A program made the translations under genes and the position numbers. This document shows, in pieces, positions 26,721 to 35,314 of a DNA stretch of 64,000 bases (positions within the stretch are counted from its first letter, which is position 1; every line of letters begins with the position of its first letter). Origin of the DNA: Luteibacter aegosomatissinici (lineage in GTDB: Bacteria; Pseudomonadota; Gammaproteobacteria; Xanthomonadales; Rhodanobacteraceae). Under the pieces are notes generated by a model. It had not been told where the DNA came from. It saw nothing but the letters and a program-made list of their open reading frames with translations, and made no database searches. The stretch covers positions 2,852,001-2,916,000 of the forward strand of contig NZ_CP095742.1 of assembly GCF_023078495.1 (NCBI RefSeq). Direction: 5' to 3'.

Positions 26721-26915
26721 TCAGACGCCTCCTGCATCTTCTTGCAGCACGGTGACGTCGTTGCCAATTTTCTCCATGACCCGTACGCGCTCGCATGCGG
26801 CATGCAGGGCAAGGAGCTCGCTCGCATACGACTCACCGTCCGCACCGTTGAGGGAAACGTGCCACGCCCGCGTCTTGTGCGCGCGATACACGACGTAGAT
26901 GCGCACTTGCGCCAT
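26721..26915 (-). CDS. Small hypothetical protein
   Basis: A 64-residue protein (MAQVRIYVVYRAHKTRAWHV, then ASELLALHAACERVRVMEKI) with GGGAG before the ATG at 26915. The beta-beta-beta-helix pattern resembles DUF2188-like mini-proteins, but identity is uncertain. It lies upstream of hsp20 on the same strand, 224 bp away. Confidence 0.55.
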   Translation of the reverse strand: MAQVRIYVVYRAHKTRAWHVSLNGADGESYASELLALHAACERVRVMEKIGNDVTVLQEDAGGV

Positions 26916-26961
26916 TCCGGACTCCCGTTGGGCTGGTGTCAAACGTGTTGGCACCCGCAAC

Positions 26962-26988
26962 AAAAAGCCCCTGCTCATGACAGGGGCT
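26962..26988 (-). terminator. Rho-independent terminator
   Basis: An 8-bp stem (AGCCCCTG/CAGGGGCT, loop TCATGAG) followed by TTTTTG on the minus strand. No well-supported gene precedes it. It would end a transcript that starts at or beyond the structured repeat at 27131-27223, supporting a short non-coding or small-peptide RNA there. Confidence 0.8.
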
Positions 26989-27130
26989 CAGGCGGACACG
27001 GTGGGGGTGGAAGGGGCCGTGCCACCAGGGATGATGATCGCCGTACGCCGGTCGTTGTTCCGTGATGAAAACCTCGACATCCAACCGGCCGCCCGCTGCC
27101 GGAAAACTGCCATGTCCAGTATCATGCACA

Positions 27131-27223
27131 GGCCATTCGTGAGAATCGCACGAACCTCGTTTGCGAGGTTCCCCCTACTGACCATGGAAGGCCATGGCCT
27201 GCGCCCCTCCCCGGGCGCAGGCC
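27131..27223. ncRNA. Candidate structured RNA, repeat copy A
   Basis: It shares CCATTCGTGAGAATCGCAC and the later CCATGGAA...GGCGCAGGCC blocks with 38698-38790. Between them is a perfect hairpin GAACCTCG-TTTG-CGAGGTTC (27152-27171), and at the end GGCCTGCGCCC/GGGCGCAGGCC (27196-27223). The middle hairpin has a different sequence but the same fold in copy B. On the minus strand it would be followed by the terminator at 26962. A 65-codon minus frame (26988-27185) also runs through it. Strand and class unknown. Confidence 0.45.
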
Positions 27224-27504
27224 GCTTCGGGTTATGCGTCGGCCATTTCCCGCCTCCCACTCTCGGAATTCGGGCTTGCCATCCGGTGGCGGACCATAGC
27301 CTGGATTGGGTGGCGGGCCCTTCACGGGGCGAGGACAGCCCAGTTCGTCTGCCTGAAAGCCCAGCGTCCAGGGAAGGCCCGTATCGGGACTTTCAGGCGG
27401 TTACTGCGCGGAGCGACCTCCGGGGAAGGGTCGCTTGATGGGCTCCGCGGGGTCACCCTTTGCAGGCATCGAGTGGGTGGCGTGAATTGCGACAGCTGCC
27501 GAGG

Positions 27505-28382
27505 CTACGCGCCAACGCCGATGGTTCCGCGCCACATCAAGCCACGCTTCCTGCCTCCCTGAACGGCAATGTAGACCGCCATCAGCGCCTGCGTCAGCGC
27601 CATCCCCCAACCAAATTCGGTGGTCACGAACACCGCGTGGCCATCGCGTGCGGTCATCGCATCCAACACCCCCTGGACGATGATGTTGTGGCTGGCGTGA
27701 AGGACCACACACGGCCAAACACTGCCCGAGGCCTCACGCAGCCAGGCCATGGTGATACCCATGCTTACGACCATGACGGTAAAGCAGGTGACTGCATAAG
27801 CGGGGGGGTTCCTGCGTTGTAGTCGGCCCCAAGCAGGACGGGGTAATGCCAGAACGCCCACACCAACCCTACGACGAGGCCCGCGCCGGTCACTCCGATG
27901 TATTCCGCAAGCCGGGGCGAGAAAAATCCTCGCCAGCCCAGTTCTTCCCCAAGTGTCCAGACCACCGTGGAGAGCACGCCAAAGGTCAGAGTCGAGGGGA
28001 TGCCGTAGATCGCAGAGAACAGGTCCGGATGCGAGGCTATGTGGTACGTGCCGGCCTGGGATGCCACATACGACGCCCAGTCCCAGGCACCGGGAACCAA
28101 AACCCAGACAAGCAGGTAGACCGGGATGGCGTAGACCCAAGGGATGAAATAGCCTGCCAGCCAGAAGCGACGTATCGGGGCCCGTAACCCCAATGATGCA
28201 AAAGGCAGGCGGAACTGAAAGGTGGTGAAGAGGGCGGCAAGCCCCGGGCACCACATGCTCATGCGGGACAGCATCGGCGGGGTCGCCCCGGCATGGACGC
28301 TGAGGAGGTCGACCGGAATGCTGAAAGCGGTGAGCCAGAACAGAAACCAACCGATGGGCTGCCAGGAACTCTTGGGGATCAC
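27505..28382 (-). pseudogene. CPBP-family membrane protease, out of frame at a G7/C7 tract
   Basis: From GTG 28382 (AGGAAGG upstream) the frame encodes a multi-span CPBP/CAAX-protease-like protein with the catalytic EELGWRGFF and FWHYPVLL. It then runs into seven C's (27802-27808) and stops shortly after. The remainder (AYAVTCFTVMVVSMGITMAW...VVLHASHNIIVQG..., ending TAG 27505) continues in another frame. One extra C (C8) would restore ~290 residues. All motifs are intact, so this may be a slipped-strand ON/OFF switch rather than a dead gene. Confidence 0.8.
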
Positions 28383-28699
28383 GGGGCCTTCCTGCTCGGA
28401 CTGACAGGGTCATGTTGGCGAGGCCATGGGACTTCCGCGCCTGCCGATGGTCACCCCCGTGCGCGTCTCATACCACGGCCAGATGCCGAACGACCGCAGC
28501 CTTTTCGACCCTTTGCGATACTGCACCAACGCCCTGGATCATCTTCGAGCCCCGAGCGGATCTCGCCCAGGCCGCTCAGAGGTTCCAGCTCCAGCGGGGC
28601 CTGAGACGCTAACCGTAAAGTCGATCATACGACCCCTTCGCTCCGCCTTAAAGGTGACTTCATTAGAGGTGCATCCGAGCATTTGGGGATCCCTCCAGG
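28383..28699. other. Intergenic
   Basis: 317 bp upstream of the CPBP gene. No coding frame is supported. Confidence 0.4.
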
Positions 28700-29464
28700 C
28701 GGCTATTGGCGGCGCACCACCAGGTCATGAAGAATCCCGCTCAGGATGGCGCGGGAGACTCGACGATCCCCCATTGTGCATGAGTCGCGCGACTGCGCCG
28801 GAACCAGCGAAATTGGTTCAAACGCCGTCCTTCTTGAGGCAGCCGGCTCCATGACGCCGTTTCGGAAACTTCGCAGCGCGGAGCGCACGAACACGACCAG
28901 CAAGACGGAGCCGACCACAAGGTCAGGCTATCCGTGACGGATGACCCAGACTCCAGCAGCCGCGACGAACACTGCGAGCCCCTCTGCCACGTCATTCCGG
29001 AACACTCGAATGCCGAGGCCATGTTGACGTCGCGATAACGGCAGGACCAGAGAAGAAGGAGGCAGACAAGGTTCGCCTTGAGATTGACGGCGCCGGTTAG
29101 ACCGATGGTTTCAAACAGCGGCGTTTGCGGATGGGCAACCGGATGCTGATCTGGACAACAACTGCGCCGGCAGCGGCGAGAATGAATATGCCTTTGACAA
29201 GGGTCGCCCCTCCCTTCGCCTGTCGACTGGCACCTACGACGGCAATGCTAAGAGCATATGTCGCCGCATCACCCAGTTGTCCAGGCCTCCGGAAAGAAGG
29301 GACGTGGAGCGGCTCTGGAACGAAGCGGCCAACATGATCAGAAATGTGAAGGCATTGATGCCCAGGACCATGTACAGCACATGGCGCTGACGCCCCTGAA
29401 GCTCTGTCACATCGATTGTTGTTCCGCAGCAGGAGTGGGACACGTTAACGACCTCTGGCACCAA
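28700..29464 (-). pseudogene. Cation-diffusion-facilitator-like transporter, multiply frameshifted
   Basis: The start is clear (SCCGTTIDVTELQGRQRHVL, YMVLGINAFTFLIMLAAS, SRSTSLLSGGLDN). Later pieces follow in other frames: GDAATYALSIAVVGASRQAK, ILAAAGAVVVQ, FETIGLTGAVNLKANLVCLL, FRNDVAEGLAVFVAAAGVWV and VVGSVLLVVFVRSAL. Together they trace a short cation efflux transporter of the CDF type. At least three frame changes make it dead. No metal-responsive regulator is recognisable beside it. Confidence 0.65.
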
Positions 29465-29989
29465 GCATTCTAGGACTGTGAAGCATCGGAATCCAATTGT
29501 GGGCCGTCAGAAACAGTCCGCCTTCAACCAAGGTCACCACCAGCGCTCTTATCGGCGCGCGTGATCAACCAAGAACTTGAAAAAGGGCGACACTTGTTGT
29601 CCGCCCGACGCGTTGCCCATGGAATGGCCGAAGCCTGAAAACGGACGTTTCGTCGCCGATGAACTCCACTCGAATCCGATGCGAGGCCCCGCCATTGCCC
29701 GCTATCGCCTTGGATTGCCCACAGAAGAGCGACGGACGTCTCATTCCAGAACATTGGCAGCCAAAGCAGAGTTGTGCGGGCCGGCAAGCTGGAGGAGCAC
29801 TCTGCTGTGTGTCCACGGACCCGATTGATCTATCCCTTGACGCTCAAGGCACGCTACGAACGACAGCCGCTCGCCAGGAAACGCCTTTCTTGCAAGCTAT
29901 GTGTACAGCTTTGTTCCCGCCCGACGGGGAAAGAAACGCCAAGAACCTGAAGTAATGCTGGCGCAGCGTGTCGGCTGGAGGGACTGCTT
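29465..29989. other. No supported gene
   Basis: 525 bp between the dead transporter and the esterase. Short open frames occur on both strands but none is convincing; probably more decayed sequence. Confidence 0.4.
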
Positions 29990-30955
29990 ATGTGCATCAC
30001 GCTGCGTCTGAAGGCCACCTTATTCCTCATGCTGGCATCGGCAAACGTGAGCGCGTTTTCCGAAGGCCGCCCTCCTTTGCCCACAGTTTCCGCAACAGGA
30101 CCCATGACCTTCGTCGTGACCTCCCGCGAAAGCGGAGAACAGTTCATCATGCGAATCTCTGTTCCAGAACGGATGCCACCGCACAACGGCTTTCCGGTTC
30201 TCTTCATTCTCGACGGGAACATCCTGTTCAACACTTTTGCTGACGCCGTGCGCAATCGGTCCATGGCGGGCGAGATTGAACCGGCTGTGGTCGTCGGTAT
30301 CTCGTCGGCCCCGGGAACAAAGGGAGGGAACCGGACGTTCGATTTCACGTGGACCGACCTGACAGACCGTGAGAAAACGGTCATCAAGGATTTAGGTGAC
30401 CACCCCCGATGGGGAGGCGCCCAAGCGTTCTACGGCACGCTCCAGTCGGAGATGAAAGCGAAGGTCGCCGCGACGGCAACAATAAACCCGGCGAAGGAAT
30501 CGCTCATTGGCTGGTCTCTCGGTGGCCTGTTCGTCATCCACACCATGTTCGAACATCCAGGTTCATTCTCGACATACGTCTCGCTCAGCCCTTCGCTCTG
30601 GCGCAGCAACCGAATCATCTTTGACGACATCGAACCGTTCGCGCGTCGGTTGGACCACGCATCAACCTCGCCACGGATACTTCTCGGTGTCGGAGGCAAC
30701 GAGGAGCGTCCACCTCCTGGAATGCACAACGGCGGCATGACGAGCCAGGAGCTCATTGAGGAGCTGCGGTACTGCCGCATGGTTACGAACTTCGGCGATT
30801 TCACCCACCGGCTCGGCCCAGTGCTCGACTCGCACGCGATTGAGTGGACGGCGAAAGTGTTCGACGGCGAGTCGCACAACTCCGTACCCTGGGCTGCAGT
30901 CAACACCATCCTGGATTTTATCCTGCCGCTGCATGCCCCAGAATCCGCTCATTAG
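29990..30955 (+). CDS. Secreted alpha/beta-hydrolase, enterochelin-esterase-like
   Basis: A 321-residue protein with a signal peptide (LRLKATLFLMLASANVSAFS). The hydrolase core shows FPVLFILDGNILFNTFAD, nucleophile elbow GWSLGGLF, an Asp in LLGVGGNEER-like context and a C-terminal His (ESHNSVPW). The layout is that of esterase-D/IroE/BesA-type serine esterases. GGAGGG lies before the ATG. It is a paralogue of the minus-strand gene at 33829-34773; the pair flanks the second copy of the HTH/receiver block. Substrate unknown. Confidence 0.82.
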   Translation: MCITLRLKATLFLMLASANVSAFSEGRPPLPTVSATGPMTFVVTSRESGEQFIMRISVPERMPPHNGFPVLFILDGNILFNTFADAVRNRSMAGEIEPAVVVGISSAPGTKGGNRTFDFTWTDLTDREKTVIKDLGDHPRWGGAQAFYGTLQSEMKAKVAATATINPAKESLIGWSLGGLFVIHTMFEHPGSFSTYVSLSPSLWRSNRIIFDDIEPFARRLDHASTSPRILLGVGGNEERPPPGMHNGGMTSQELIEELRYCRMVTNFGDFTHRLGPVLDSHAIEWTAKVFDGESHNSVPWAAVNTILDFILPLHAPESAH

Positions 30956-31410
30956 TGGCATTGAGTCCGCGTTGATCGCCCTGGCTCGACTCAGAAGGCC
31001 CTCGAACGCCTTGCCCATTGGCCTCACCTTGTCGATGCGCGAGTGGACTTCTTGAGAGCAGAGGACTAGTTGCAGCCGCAACATCCAACCGCACGATCAA
31101 CTGGAGGCCCTGACCCCGCCAACTGGCGCTGCCGGGAGGATCGATGCGAGCCGGCCCCGACCCGCGCAGTGCCTCCCATCATGCGCAGCCCGGATGGAGC
31201 GCGTCCGGAACCAGCGCCATCATGCGCGTCCTACGCCTGGGTCGGAGCAACCGTACCGGCCGCAAAGTGGCGGCCCGATAGTCCCCGGATGGCCAAGAGA
31301 CCTGAAGGCACTCGTTGATCCAGGCCAACCACGGGCGGTCGCGCAAGCTACGCCGCGGGTCTTTATCGGAATAGTTGCCCTTAGCGGATCAAATCATTTG
31401 CGTTGGATTT
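30956..31410. other. Intergenic
   Basis: 455 bp with no credible coding frame; no strong terminator is seen after the esterase. Confidence 0.4.
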
Positions 31411-31653
31411 TCAAGCGGCAGGAAAATCGGAGACCCGTGCCCCCGGCGATGCCGTTATCCCCCAACGCAAGACATGAGCCTGTAGCGCCGCAGCGATGCT
31501 GCCCTCGTCCCCCGCCGTTCCGCTCAACGGGATGGTCACCGCCGCGCCCTCAATCTCGGCAGACCAAACAACTTCCTGCCCTAATCTGGCATGCGTAACC
31601 AACGCCACCAGTCGTTGCCCGTGCTCGTCGACAACCTCAATGCGCTCCGTCAT
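31411..31653 (-). CDS. Small alpha/beta partner protein, copy B
   Basis: An 80-residue paralogue of 24207-24422 (MTERIEVVDEHGQRLVALVT, EVVWSAEIEGAAVTIPLSG, AALQAHVLRWGITA), with nine extra C-terminal residues. GGGAGGT precedes the ATG at 31653. It is divergent from the receiver/HTH operon, as in copy A. Function unknown. Confidence 0.72.
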   Translation of the reverse strand: MTERIEVVDEHGQRLVALVTHARLGQEVVWSAEIEGAAVTIPLSGTAGDEGSIAAALQAHVLRWGITASPGARVSDFPAA

Positions 31654-31766
31654 TGCAACCTCCCGACCTGAAGTCTTGAACACCAGCATGCGACCCGGGA
31701 GACGAAACGTAAAGCGCACCGCTCCTCATGCTTGCCCCATCCATTGCATTGGCGTATCAAAGCACA

Positions 31767-32150
31767 ATGACCTCCCCAACGATACCACCTCCGATCGCAA
31801 TCATTGTCGAACCCTCGACCACCCTTGCGGACACGGTCGCCGACGCCCTCCGCCAGCGCGGCTTCGAAGTGTTCGTGGCTGCCACCCATTCCGGCGGCGC
31901 GCACTCCGCTCTTGCCCACGCCGTGGTGGACTTCCTGATCGCAGCCGTGCCGGCACCTGGGGAGGACCGAACCGGTGCGTACCTGGCGCTTGCACGCGAG
32001 CGCAACCCAGCGCTTCGAACAGTCGTCATGCTTTCCGACCCGGACGAGGACGCGACTGAGGCCCCGATTGGTGCTATCAAGCTCACCAAACCGTTCACCG
32101 TAACGGAGCTGGATGAAGCCATCGAACAGGCCTTGGCGGTGACGTTCTGA
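31767..32150 (+). CDS. Degenerate receiver-domain (pseudo-receiver) protein
   Basis: A 127-residue single receiver-like domain. The fold pattern is visible (IAIIVEPSTTLADTVADALR, RTVVMLSDPDED, IKLTKPFTVTELDEAIEQAL). The acidic pocket is reduced to EP, and the phospho-acceptor position in VVDFLIAAVPAPG is Ala, so it should not be phosphorylated normally. The catalytic-type Lys (TKPF) is kept. Its TGA overlaps the ATG of the HTH gene (TGATG), so the two are translationally coupled; it may control the HTH protein directly. Confidence 0.7.
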   Translation: MTSPTIPPPIAIIVEPSTTLADTVADALRQRGFEVFVAATHSGGAHSALAHAVVDFLIAAVPAPGEDRTGAYLALARERNPALRTVVMLSDPDEDATEAPIGAIKLTKPFTVTELDEAIEQALAVTF

Positions 32151-32425
32151 TGACAGGAAGGCGCCGCCGTCCGTCGCCGGGATTCCTCCCCGATTCGCTC
32201 CAGCTCAATCGGAGGGGTAACCTGCGTGCACTCCTCCAGGAACTCGAAGACGACGGCATCGAGTCTGCAGTGCTCGTCGATCAGCTCCTTGGACTCCATG
32301 CAGGAACGCTGGCCGATATCCGAAGAGGCACTGAGATCACCGATGCCACGGCTCGCGAAATCGAGTGGGCGATGAACAAGCCAGTCGGCTGGCTCGATCG
32401 AGGGCCGAAGGACGGGGAAATCTAA
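32150..32425 (+). CDS. Compact repressor-like HTH protein, copy B
   Basis: A 91-residue close paralogue of 24632-24907 (basic arm, NRRGNLRALLQELEDDGIES, HAGTLADIRRGTEITDATAR, EIEWAMNKPVGWLDRGP). It is coupled to the pseudo-receiver by TGATG. Its 3' end overlaps the convergent receiver-output gene by 4 bp, exactly as in copy A. Probable DNA-binding protein without a separate effector domain. Confidence 0.75.
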   Translation: MTGRRRRPSPGFLPDSLQLNRRGNLRALLQELEDDGIESAVLVDQLLGLHAGTLADIRRGTEITDATAREIEWAMNKPVGWLDRGPKDGEI

Positions 32426-33129
32426 CGCCCGTTGCGGGATGAATCGATTGCCATATCGAGCATCGCAAGAAGTTGACGTCGCTGGTAGGGCTTCGCGAGA
32501 AACAGAGCGCCTTCCGGTAGGGCCAACGTGTCGTCGGCATGACGCCCGGTTACGACGACGCCAATCTGGGGCCACGGCGCACGGATGTCGCTCGCGAGCC
32601 CCACGCCCTCGGTCTGGATGAGGAGGTCAATGTCGGTCGGACCCGCATCCATGGCTTGGCACTCAAGCAAAGCCGTGGCCTGCGCCACGCCTGACGCCGG
32701 GAACGCCGACCATCCGGCGGCCCTCAGCGCGTCGCAAGCGACATCAAGCAACACCTCATTGTCCTCGGCGACCAGCACGCTCCGCGGGCGTGACGCCTGT
32801 GCTGCCTGTGGCGCAACCCCTTGCTTCCTGGAAGTCCTGGTCATCACGCTCTTGCTCACGTCGCCGATCATTGCCGGGACGGCAGTGCACCGGGTCTGGG
32901 CATCGCCAGCAGAGGCAAAGAACAGGACTCGCCCTCCCTCCACGGTCACGAGCGCGTTCGTGAGCGAGCCACGCGTGTTCTCGGCCTCCCCGATGAAGGC
33001 ATCGAGCCATTCCCTGCTCGGCTCGACGTTCAGCAAGCCGACGATCGGGGATCGCGCACAACCTCCACCGCGCTTTTTCAGCGGCGGGACCTCAAATCCG
33101 ACGATGCGCGGAAGACGACGAAGCGGCAT
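32422..33129 (-). CDS. Receiver-domain protein with unknown N-terminal domain, copy B
   Basis: A 235-residue paralogue of 24904-25614 with the same N-terminal domain (PSREWLDAFIGEAENTRGSL, VEGGRVLFFASAGDAQTRC) and a receiver with VAEDNEVLL, TDIDL, VVTGRH and LAKPY. The key residues look usable, although the acceptor context is altered (PTDID). The start ATG at 33129 is the conserved one. It may have diverged after duplication to answer a different kinase. Confidence 0.78.
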   Translation of the reverse strand: MPLRRLPRIVGFEVPPLKKRGGGCARSPIVGLLNVEPSREWLDAFIGEAENTRGSLTNALVTVEGGRVLFFASAGDAQTRCTAVPAMIGDVSKSVMTRTSRKQGVAPQAAQASRPRSVLVAEDNEVLLDVACDALRAAGWSAFPASGVAQATALLECQAMDAGPTDIDLLIQTEGVGLASDIRAPWPQIGVVVTGRHADDTLALPEGALFLAKPYQRRQLLAMLDMAIDSSRNGR

Positions 33130-33241
33130 GGCTATGACGATATGTTCGACGCAATCACGACCATCGGAAATGCCCCCCCATGCTGCAAAAATGATGGCCT
33201 GCTGGCAAGCCCTCGCCCGCCCTGAGGATGCGTGTCCCGAA

Positions 33242-33592
33242 TCAGGGGGTGTCACATGCGGGCGAACCAGCACCGGTACACGACCCGCACATCAAGTCGA
33301 TACCCTGAAAGACAGGCAAGCCGCCCGTTTCCCGCAACGGGCCGCCCACCCGGCGGATTGACCACGCCAGGAATGACCATGGGCGTCGCTTTGCGCTGGG
33401 TAACAGCGAGCTCGCCTTCGGTGAACCGGGAGCAGCCACGATCAGGCGAAACCGCTTTTCGGAGCAGCCGATGGCGTCAAACCGCGTGAAATCGTCGCCC
33501 TGCCCCGGGGCATCGGCGTTCAGAAGCTCTTCGACAACGTCACGACCGGCGCGCCGACGGACGACCGGATTGATAGCGAGACGAGTACGCAT
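33242..33592 (-). pseudogene. hsp20 remnant fused to the tail of the Cys-rich gene
   Basis: The first ~60 codons (MRTRLAINPV..., GQGDDFTRFDAIGCSEKRFR, LIVAAPGS) correspond to the N-terminal half of the Hsp20 at 26032-26496. The last ~35 (GGLPVFQGIDLMC...CTGAG) correspond to the end of the Cys-rich protein at 25738-25992. The alpha-crystallin core, terminator and most of the second gene are missing, so a deletion joined the two. It remains open as a 116-codon chimera but is unlikely to work as a chaperone. Confidence 0.7.
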
Positions 33593-33828
33593 GGCAAACC
33601 CGCCTGGCAGGCACGGATTGGAGCTCATGAAATCGGTCCATGCCGGCAGGGAGCGCTAACAGGCACGCAGGGTTCCTGCGGCGATCTCCACGAGAGCCGA
33701 TTCCGATTTGATTTGGCCAGCCACTGCCGAAACCCCGGGACCAACAGACGTTCGGCCGCGACGGACTCAGGTTTTGTCTCAGCTTTGCGGAAAGGGAGCC
33801 AACGCAACCCCATCAGTTCGGAAGCCCC

Positions 33829-34773
33829 TCACTTGGGGTGGTCGGTGTCGAGCAGGAAACGAAGCACCGGATTGACTGCGGTCCAAACAACGGTGTTATG
33901 GGTGTCCCCAAGATAAATATGCGACTCCATCGCCATGCCTTCCGAGCGGAAGAAGGGCGCCAACGCAGCGTCGAGATCCCGGACATTCCCGACCATGCGC
34001 GCATACTTCATCTCAGCCGCGAATCTGGTTTGATCGATATCCCACTTCAGCATGCCTGGCGAGAGCTCTTCTTCCAAGGAGCCCACTCCAACAAAGAGAT
34101 TGACCGTGCGTCTGCTGCTCGTGATGGTTCGTTCGAACCCATCGATCTCGCCAAATACTGCCCTGCCACTTCGCCAAAGTGCTGGACTCAAGGCAACGTA
34201 GTTGGTGAAGGCCTCCGGGTGCGTCAGCATCGTATGCACCACGAACTGACCACCAAGGGACCAGCCGACAATACTCTGGTGGGCAACATCAACCGGCACG
34301 AGCCGGCCCACCCGTGGCTTGATTTCATCAGTGATGGCACGAAAGAATGCGTCATAGCCGCCAAACCGGGGATTCGGCCCCAGATCAACAACGACTTGCT
34401 TTTCGTAAGGTGTCAGGTCTTTTGGAGTGAAGTCATAGGTGCGATCCGCACCTTTCTTCCCTTCCCCACCCTCAATTCCCACCACCACCGCAGGCGCTCG
34501 CTCGGCCGCTTTGCCCTCATTTCCCGCCGCTTCGGCAAAGGTGCCAAACAGTAGGTCGCCGTCGAGAACGTAGATAACTGGAAAGCCGCCACGGGGCGCA
34601 TGCCCGTGCGGAATGGACACCTTCACTCGGTAGGACTCGTGCGTTGCCGAGGAAACGAAGTCAAATTGCTGGGTGTGATGGACTTCTGCAGGCGGCAGGG
34701 ACACTTCGCCTGCGTTCGTCAATGGCGCAATGATTGCAGAAATAGAAAATGCAATAGAAACAATAGGATTCAT
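33829..34773 (-). CDS. Secreted alpha/beta-hydrolase, enterochelin-esterase-like (paralogue)
   Basis: A 314-residue protein with a signal peptide (MNPIVSIAFSISAIIAPLTNAG) and the same architecture as 29990-30955: FPVIYVLDGDLLFGTFAE, YDFTPKDLT, nucleophile GWSLGGQF, LSPALWRSG and C-terminal DTHNTVVW. The ATG at 34773 begins the signal sequence. It stands alone on the minus strand. Probably periplasmic or secreted; substrate unknown. Confidence 0.82.
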   Translation of the reverse strand: MNPIVSIAFSISAIIAPLTNAGEVSLPPAEVHHTQQFDFVSSATHESYRVKVSIPHGHAPRGGFPVIYVLDGDLLFGTFAEAAGNEGKAAERAPAVVVGIEGGEGKKGADRTYDFTPKDLTPYEKQVVVDLGPNPRFGGYDAFFRAITDEIKPRVGRLVPVDVAHQSIVGWSLGGQFVVHTMLTHPEAFTNYVALSPALWRSGRAVFGEIDGFERTITSSRRTVNLFVGVGSLEEELSPGMLKWDIDQTRFAAEMKYARMVGNVRDLDAALAPFFRSEGMAMESHIYLGDTHNTVVWTAVNPVLRFLLDTDHPK

Positions 34774-35264
34774 AAAGATCACGGTTCTGGACGGTCGATT
34801 CGGAATGACTGCCTTGCCCCATCGCAAAGCGGTGACGAGGGCAGCGCAGCGTTTGGATGCGCCAACGTGATCAAGGGTTGCATTGCGACTCAGGGTCCTG
34901 CGCTGCGAAGACACCGGTCCATCGCCGTCAAATGGGAAAGACCTGACTCAGGCGCAACATACGGCCAGGTCGAGTGCGATCTCGCGTTGCACCCCCAAAG
35001 CTCATTACTCAGCAGCCCAAGCGTTCAAGCAAGGGCACGGCTCGCCAACAGCCTCACCGGCTACTCATGGAGGGATCGCCCAACCGAGGGTGGCGGGCCT
35101 CGGTTTCCTGTAAGTGCTCTCTGCAGTTACGCAACAGGGACAGCGCAATCCCGACCACGAATGAGCGAAGTACCAAAGCGGCGACGAGCAGACAATCGCC
35201 TCCGGGCGGCGGACCAGGGCCAAGAATGCACAGCGAATGCGCTGGGACTGGCCGCAGGAGCTCG
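34774..35264. other. Intergenic, no supported gene
   Basis: 491 bp between the esterase start and the long inverted repeat at 35265. The first 40 bp are AT-rich and suit the esterase promoter. Confidence 0.45.
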
Positions 35265-35301
35265 TCCCTGTAACCGTGACCTGAGGTCACCGTTACAGGG
35301 A
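35265..35301. repeat. Near-perfect 37-bp inverted repeat
   Basis: TCCCTGTAACCGTGACCT and AGGTCACCGTTACAGGGA flank a single central G, with one mismatched pair. It lies 13 bp beyond the stop of the hydrolase gene at 35315. No T-run follows on either strand, so it is an atypical terminator, a mRNA-stabilising stem or a protein site. Confidence 0.75.
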
Positions 35302-35314
35302 CCTTCGAGGATAC

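Noticed and set aside
26988-27185. 65-codon minus ORF through the structured repeat
   Set aside because: Similarity to copy B is limited to the repeat itself (AILTNG) and the frames diverge outside it. Hairpin conservation explains the similarity better than a protein does, so it is not called as a CDS.
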